From assembly GCA_040905245.1 (NCBI GenBank), contig JBBDRX010000100.1, positions 1 to 19,643 of the forward strand: a stretch of 19,643 nucleotides of DNA, read 5' to 3'. Shown in pieces: positions 16,103-19,643 of the stretch; within the stretch, counting starts at the first letter, position 1; every line of letters starts with the position of its first letter. Source of the DNA: JBBDRX01 sp040905245 (GTDB lineage: Bacteria; Bacteroidota; Rhodothermia; Balneolales; Balneolaceae). The translations under genes and the position numbers were made by a program. The notes beneath the pieces are model-generated. The model did no database searches. It had not been told where the DNA came from and saw nothing but the letters and a program-made list of their open reading frames with translations.

Positions 16103-16131
16103 GCCAGGTTCTTTTTCAGAATAGGTACTTC

Positions 16132-16575
16132 CTAGAGAAGTATCAAAATGAGAAGGATTAAAAGAGCTGCCGTCAGGCCAATGGTGACTGTCCGCTCCGC
16201 CTGCTCAAAATACTGCTGAGAGTAATCAGTGAAGTCGTCCAGATCTTCACCCTCAATTCTTCTGAATCCCTTCAAGCCGTTCAGTTCATTCTGTTTTTCC
16301 GTGATTTCGTTTTTAAATGAAATCAACTGAGAATGCTCAGTTTTGTCGAGAGTGGTAAGACTTTCGATGCGCCCTATCGCCAGGATCATTTTGTCAAAAG
16401 AGTCATTTAAAATGGATCTTTTTTCAATTTCGTTTTCGGCGTCATGTACTTTCAGGACCGTTTCGTTGAAACTCTCTTTAAACGTCTCTGTAATATTGAC
16501 GGATTGCGCGACAGATACCGTATGAACTGCAAAAAACAGTATAACAGAAGGTAGGATGGTGTATAGTGCTCTCAT
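16132..16575 (-). CDS. Exported hypothetical protein with C-terminal membrane anchor
   Basis: A 147-aa protein that I do not recognise as a named family. The N terminus is a convincing Sec signal peptide (LYTILPSVILFFAVHTVSVA, probable cleavage before Gln24). The mature part (24–128) is charged and almost entirely helical, with heptad-like Leu/Ile spacing suggesting a coiled coil (for example SFKNEITEKQNELNGLKGFRR). The last 17–19 residues (TIGLTAALLILLILILL) form a membrane helix that ends at the C terminus with no cytoplasmic tail, so the helical domain would face the periplasm. It starts 17 nt after the stop of the 51-aa membrane protein, so the two are probably co-transcribed. Its position near PspC and a lipoprotein suggests an envelope role, which is inference only. 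Confidence 0.8.
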   Translation of the reverse strand: MRALYTILPSVILFFAVHTVSVAQSVNITETFKESFNETVLKVHDAENEIEKRSILNDSFDKMILAIGRIESLTTLDKTEHSQLISFKNEITEKQNELNGLKGFRRIEGEDLDDFTDYSQQYFEQAERTVTIGLTAALLILLILILL

Positions 16576-16592
16576 AAGATAGTTGATAAGGG

Positions 16593-16748
16593 TTATATGA
16601 TTTTTCTGCCCTGTATTACCTGTAACAAGACTGCAACAACGGCAATAACCAACAGGATATGGATAATACCACCGGAGCTATATCCCAGAAAGCCGATTAG
16701 CCAAAGTATTACCAGTATTACAGCAATGATATATAATAGATTGCCCAT
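16593..16748 (-). CDS. Small two-helix membrane protein, lmo0937 type
   Basis: A 51-aa ORF starting ATG at 16748 and ending TAA at 16593. It begins MGNLLYIIAVILVILWLIGF, followed by a short turn (LGYSSGGIIH), a second hydrophobic helix (ILLVIAVVAVLLQVIQ) and a basic end GRKII. This length, the MGNLLY start, the W-L-x-G-F motif, the G-G-x-I-H turn and the Q-G-R end match the widespread lmo0937-family small membrane proteins, whose function is unknown; they are often noted as stress-associated. It precedes the 147-aa exported protein by 17 nt. Two direct repeats lie just upstream. Being shorter than many ORF cut-offs, it is easily missed. Confidence 0.85.
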   Translation of the reverse strand: MGNLLYIIAVILVILWLIGFLGYSSGGIIHILLVIAVVAVLLQVIQGRKII

Positions 16749-16767
16749 TTTTTATTCCGTATTAGTT

Positions 16768-16789
16768 ATTGGGAGTAGATCATTGGGAG
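16768..16789. repeat. Two direct copies of ATTGGGAG upstream of the 51-aa gene
   Basis: ATTGGGAG occurs at 16768–16775 and 16782–16789, 14 bp apart, ending 20 bp before the ATG of the minus-strand gene (CTCCCAAT on the coding strand). They fall in the only short stretch (16749–16808) between the eanB terminator and this gene, so they may belong to its promoter. The spacing is not one helical turn, and chance is possible. Confidence 0.35.
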
Positions 16790-16808
16790 CAATTCTCCTC
16801 TCCATTTG

Positions 16809-16840
16809 AAAAAGTGACAGGCATTTTGGGTGCCTGCCAC
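16809..16840 (-). terminator. Intrinsic terminator downstream of eanB
   Basis: On the minus strand GTGGCAGGCA pairs with TGCCTGTCAC (ten pairs including one G·U) around the 7-nt loop CCCAAAA, followed immediately by TTTTT (16813–16809). This is a textbook Rho-independent terminator. It lies about 140 nt beyond the eanB stop and would end the egtD–eanB transcript. The 16841–16981 stretch between it and eanB holds no gene, only a short CT repeat. Confidence 0.85.
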
Positions 16841-16981
16841 CTTCTCTCTCTCTCTTACTCTGTGTGTATAAAGAATCTTTCGATCCTTTCACTAAACAAA
16901 GGTGAACAAATCCTTAATCAGTATCGTTATATGCGGCCGGAACAATCTTACATAAGTTACATGTGCTTGGTCTGTTTGCCC

Positions 16982-18310
16982 TTAAGCCAGACGGACCGAT
17001 CTTGTTTTTTGGGGTACGCCGGTCTCGATGGGATTCTCCGGGTCGTTACACCATTCAAACCACCCACCATCATAGACAGAAATGGATGGCCAGCCCATGA
17101 GCCAGGCATTCCAGAACGCTTCACTTCCCCGCCAGCCGGTTCCGCAATAGAATGCGATGTGCTTGTCCGGTGTAATACCACCAGAAACCCAGGCCTCTTC
17201 GACCTCGTGATATTCGCGCATGGTGTGGTCGAAATTTCGGTAGTTTTCCATGTGATAGGCATCACTTCCACAGTTGCCAAAGAGGGCACCTGGAATCCGT
17301 CCAACCCGATTGATATAGTGGTACCCGCTTCGATTGCCGATAAACTCTTCCCAGCTCCGAATGCTTACCAATTCGCCATGGTCGGAAGCGATCAGCTTTT
17401 TGGCTTCGGGGGTGTCGATCATATAGTAGGGTGAACCAGGAATATCGATTCCAAAATCATCGACCGGTTTCGGTTCGATCGGGTCCGTTGATAAACGAAA
17501 TCCACTTGTTTCCCAACTGGTGATGCCGCCATTCAGAATTCGAATGTCCTTTACTCCTGCGTAAAGCATGATTGCTGCACAACGAAGTGCACCGAGATGC
17601 CCGGCACTTTTTCCGGGAAAGGGGTCGTTGTTGTAGACGGGTGAGGAGAATCGGCCGTAGATAATGACTGTTGTATCATGGCGGATTCCCAATCCCTGTA
17701 AAGTTTCTCTGATCTCCTCGGGTGTTCGACGGTTCCAGGTTTCGGTCGATTCCAGACTGTTGGTGTTTATCGGAATGGCTTTGGGAATGTGACCAGCATG
17801 GTAATCTTCGATGTGGTCGTAATGGGAATGACAGAGAACGACATCGTTCCCTTCGAAATTGGGAGAATCCTCTCCCTTGAGTACCGATTCTACCCATTCA
17901 GGATAGACCAGGTGTTTGAATCGCGGAAGTTGATCCAGTGGCAGTTCTGGATTACTCGACCATTCGTTGACAAACTCGTTGTAGACGGACACCTGCGTGT
18001 AGCCCAAATCAAACAACTTTTCCGCCATCGCCTTCGAGTCGTCCGGATGGTACCCATAGACGATGAGGATCTGATCCTTGTCAATCTGTTTCTCTTCGAG
18101 TACCTCCGTCCAGTCCATATAGGTGGTCCACTGCAGGGGAAGACTCTTTGCACCCGGGAGGTGGCCTCCTCTACGCTCTCCCTGCAGGGCCCATCCGTTG
18201 TATGCGGCGATGGGTCGGATATCCAGAAACCGAATCCCGCGTTCATGTATCATCGAATGAAGCGTTGAGGTCGAGAGTGTATCTGCTGTCGGCATAAGGG
18301 TCGGTGTCAT
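16982..18310 (-). CDS. eanB: Ergothioneine synthase EanB-like, three-rhodanese-domain sulfurtransferase
   Basis: A predicted 442-aa cytosolic enzyme that would transfer sulfane sulfur from a cysteine persulfide onto the unactivated imidazole C–H of hercynine, giving ergothioneine without oxygen. Three rhodanese-like units are visible: about 10–120 (RFLDIRPIAAYNGW; GGHLPGAKSLP; ILIVYGYHPDD, no loop Cys), about 130–275 (HAGHIPKAIPIN; VIIYGRFSSP, no loop Cys; ILNGGITSW) and about 310–430 (VGRIPGALF; IAFYCGTGWRGSEA; VYDGGWFEW). Only the third has the active-site Cys, Cys389, in YCGTGWR. From memory, Chlorobium limicola EanB uses Cys412 with Tyr353, and Tyr330 here has exactly the same spacing (59 residues). 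The ATG at 18310 is chosen; a TTG start at 18355 would add 15 residues and overlap egtD by 26 nt. The gene follows egtD by 19 nt. A generic multi-domain sulfurtransferase is the alternative, made less likely by the EgtD neighbour and motif match. Confidence 0.87.
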   Translation of the reverse strand: MTPTLMPTADTLSTSTLHSMIHERGIRFLDIRPIAAYNGWALQGERRGGHLPGAKSLPLQWTTYMDWTEVLEEKQIDKDQILIVYGYHPDDSKAMAEKLFDLGYTQVSVYNEFVNEWSSNPELPLDQLPRFKHLVYPEWVESVLKGEDSPNFEGNDVVLCHSHYDHIEDYHAGHIPKAIPINTNSLESTETWNRRTPEEIRETLQGLGIRHDTTVIIYGRFSSPVYNNDPFPGKSAGHLGALRCAAIMLYAGVKDIRILNGGITSWETSGFRLSTDPIEPKPVDDFGIDIPGSPYYMIDTPEAKKLIASDHGELVSIRSWEEFIGNRSGYHYINRVGRIPGALFGNCGSDAYHMENYRNFDHTMREYHEVEEAWVSGGITPDKHIAFYCGTGWRGSEAFWNAWLMGWPSISVYDGGWFEWCNDPENPIETGVPQKTRSVRLA

Positions 18311-18329
18311 TAAATGGTTGATGGAATCT

Positions 18330-19271
18330 CTATTTTTCCAGAAGCAGGACGGCAAAGTAGCGCTTCGGATCCAGCCAGTTCTTTTTGATTGAAAAATAGG
18401 GTTGAATCAGCTTGTAGAATTCATCCAGGGAGTATTTGTAGGAGTTTTCCGTGTGGATGGATTCCCCCTTGAGGATCGTTATTCGTTCACCGGAGATGGT
18501 TACTTCTTGATGAGTTGTTGAGACTAAATGCATCTCGATTCGACCGACCGATGTATTGTAGAATGCGCGATGTTGAAAATTGGCCAGCGAAAAATTCGCA
18601 CATAGTTTTTTATTGATATGTCGCAGAATATTCTTGTTGAACCGTGCGGTCGTTCCCTGGCTGTCGTTGTATGCTTTTTCAAGGACCTTTTTGTCCTTCT
18701 TCAAATCAATCCCGATGAGGAATCCGTCTCCAGATTCAAGTTGTCGGGACAAAGACCCCAGAAAGGTATGAGCTTTTTCCGGGATAAAATTTCCGATAGT
18801 GGAACCGGGATAAAAGAGAACGGTTCGGTTGTATGTAGACGAGGTGTTCGGGAGGTGGAACGGTTTCGTGTAGTCCGCACAGAGAGGGAGAACCTCAAGC
18901 CCGGAATAGTCGTCTTGAAGCTGTGAAACCACATGCGTCAAGTACTCGCTCGAGATATCAATGGGTACGTAAGCTGCAGGTCGGGAGAGGTTGTCCAGAA
19001 GCATTCGGGTTTTTCGGCTACTGCCACTGCCCAGTTCGGCAAGCAAGACATTGCTGCCAACCATATTCACGATCTCCTGCATGTTGTTTTGCAGGATGGA
19101 GATCTCTGTACGCGTGGGATAGTACTCCTGCAAGTGAGTAATCTCCTCGAAAAGCTCGGACCCTTTCGTGTCATAGAGATACTTGCTGGGGATTACTTTC
19201 TGTTCATTTTGAAGCCCTTGAAGGATCTCCTCCTTCATTTCCGAGAGTGCGCTATCAACTTCTTGAATCAT
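18330..19271 (-). CDS. egtD: L-histidine N-alpha-methyltransferase (EgtD/EanA), hercynine-forming
   Basis: This 313-aa SAM-dependent enzyme trimethylates the alpha-amino group of histidine to give hercynine. The family start YLYDTKGSELFEEITHLQEYYPTRTE (31–56) is complete, the SAM loop is LAELGSGSSRKTRMLL (77–92), and FYPGSTIGNF (153–162) follows. Residues corresponding to the histidine-binding site of mycobacterial EgtD (Tyr56, Asn166, Tyr206, Glu282, Ser284, from memory) are Tyr51, Asn161, Tyr201, Glu275 and Ser277; the Glu-x-Ser pair in HTENSYKYS indicates true histidine specificity, not the broader DUF2260 relatives. Length is normal (about 320 aa). The partner gene is eanB-like, not egtB, so the name eanA would also be apt. 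The start ATG at 19271 lies 102 bp after the stop of the upstream partial gene, so it may have its own promoter. Confidence 0.94.
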   Translation of the reverse strand: MIQEVDSALSEMKEEILQGLQNEQKVIPSKYLYDTKGSELFEEITHLQEYYPTRTEISILQNNMQEIVNMVGSNVLLAELGSGSSRKTRMLLDNLSRPAAYVPIDISSEYLTHVVSQLQDDYSGLEVLPLCADYTKPFHLPNTSSTYNRTVLFYPGSTIGNFIPEKAHTFLGSLSRQLESGDGFLIGIDLKKDKKVLEKAYNDSQGTTARFNKNILRHINKKLCANFSLANFQHRAFYNTSVGRIEMHLVSTTHQEVTISGERITILKGESIHTENSYKYSLDEFYKLIQPYFSIKKNWLDPKRYFAVLLLEK

Positions 19272-19373
19272 TCTGCATGTGGGTTCATTTGGAGTGTATG
19301 ATCAAGGTGCTGTCACGGAGGAACGTGCTCCTGAAGCAGCTGGGATCGTTGCTTGAGATCGTATCCGCCGGGG

Positions 19374-19643
19374 TTATCGAAATTCAGGGTTCGGGTGATC
19401 AAACCGGCATCCAGCCTCCCATTCCGATCTCTGATTGCCATGCGCAGGGATTCCGCCTGCTTGAGAAAGCAGCCGTGCCATGTGCATCAGATTCCAGGTC
19501 ATAAAGGTGACGTTTCGTTGGGTGAATTCGTTGTCAAAACCCGCCCGACCATTTTCGCTTTCGTCCCCGTAACTGAGACCCGGCCCCGCCTCACCAATCC
19601 ATCCGGCATCGGCCTGTGGAGGGATGACGTATCCCAAATGTTG
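19374..19643 (-). CDS. C-terminal end of an unidentified protein, possibly flavodoxin-family NAD(P)H-dependent reductase (5' end outside window)
   Basis: The frame is open to the right edge, giving the last 89 residues of a larger protein with stop TAA at 19374–19376. The segment (GWIGEAGPGLSYGDE, FDNEFTQRNVTFMTWNLMHMARLL, AGGIPAHGNQRSEWEAGCRFDHPNPEFR) has the look of a conserved soluble-protein C terminus and shows no membrane helix. It recalls the end of flavodoxin-fold (NADPH-dependent FMN reductase type) proteins, but the flavin-binding N-terminal part is not visible, so this is tentative. Reading the same way as egtD with 102 bp between, it could be part of the same transcription unit. 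The 19272–19373 spacer holds no gene that I can see. Confidence 0.7.
   Translation of the reverse strand, partial: QHLGYVIPPQADAGWIGEAGPGLSYGDESENGRAGFDNEFTQRNVTFMTWNLMHMARLLSQAGGIPAHGNQRSEWEAGCRFDHPNPEFR

Noticed and set aside
16841..16857. CT-rich tract resembling a phase-variable microsatellite
   Set aside because: Short, interrupted and not within a gene or between promoter elements that I can identify.
16769..17434. 221-aa + strand ORF opposite the end of eanB
   Set aside because: Overlaps the conserved catalytic third rhodanese domain of eanB and the terminator. No motifs are seen.
18311..18355. TTG-initiated 15-residue N-terminal extension of eanB
   Set aside because: It overlaps the egtD coding end and uses a weak TTG start, while an ATG at 18310 directly precedes the first family-like segment.

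Overview
The window looks like chromosomal DNA of a Gram-negative bacterium with an outer membrane (tripartite RND/TolC pump, lipoprotein signal) and an anaerobic or facultative, ferredoxin-based metabolism. The PadR–PspC pair, the DHOD-like gene beside nifJ, the fused KorA and the EgtD + multi-rhodanese pair together suggest the Bacteroidota/Balneolota/Rhodothermota/Chlorobiota neighbourhood. This is inference from gene content; no rRNA or marker gene is present. No tRNA, rRNA, CRISPR array or transposase was recognised.

Region 1 (1–6797, + strand) is a 2-oxoacid:ferredoxin oxidoreductase block. It holds the C-terminal two thirds of pyruvate:ferredoxin oxidoreductase (nifJ, cut by the window edge), a dihydroorotate-dehydrogenase-like protein, a 2[4Fe-4S] ferredoxin, and the two-subunit KorA/KorB enzyme. 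KorA is interrupted by a 10-N assembly gap. The flanks of that gap share a 3-base end, and collapsing the overlap restores one clean reading frame.

Region 2 (6876–13422) is a drug/solvent-efflux module. A TetR-type repressor is transcribed divergently from an adaptor–RND permease–TolC operon whose genes overlap by ATGA. The 270-bp divergent spacer carries two copies of a palindromic site, one near each gene start, which are the probable repressor operators.

Region 3 (13492–16748) is an envelope-associated set. A PadR regulator with a perfect inverted repeat upstream is followed by a PspC-domain membrane protein. This runs tail-to-tail, with a 135-nt antisense overlap, into a minus-strand lipoprotein that looks like a caspase/clostripain-fold protein. 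Upstream on the minus strand are a long perfect-arm hairpin, a signal-peptide protein with a C-terminal membrane anchor, and a 51-aa two-helix membrane protein of the lmo0937 type.

Region 4 (16809–19643, minus strand) is the most interesting part. An EgtD-type histidine trimethyltransferase is followed 19 nt later by a three-rhodanese-domain protein whose only canonical active-site cysteine lies in the last domain (YCGTGWR). This matches EanB, so the pair is read as an oxygen-independent ergothioneine pathway (histidine to hercynine to ergothioneine), closed by a clear intrinsic terminator. The end of an upstream gene, tentatively a flavodoxin-family reductase, is cut by the right edge.
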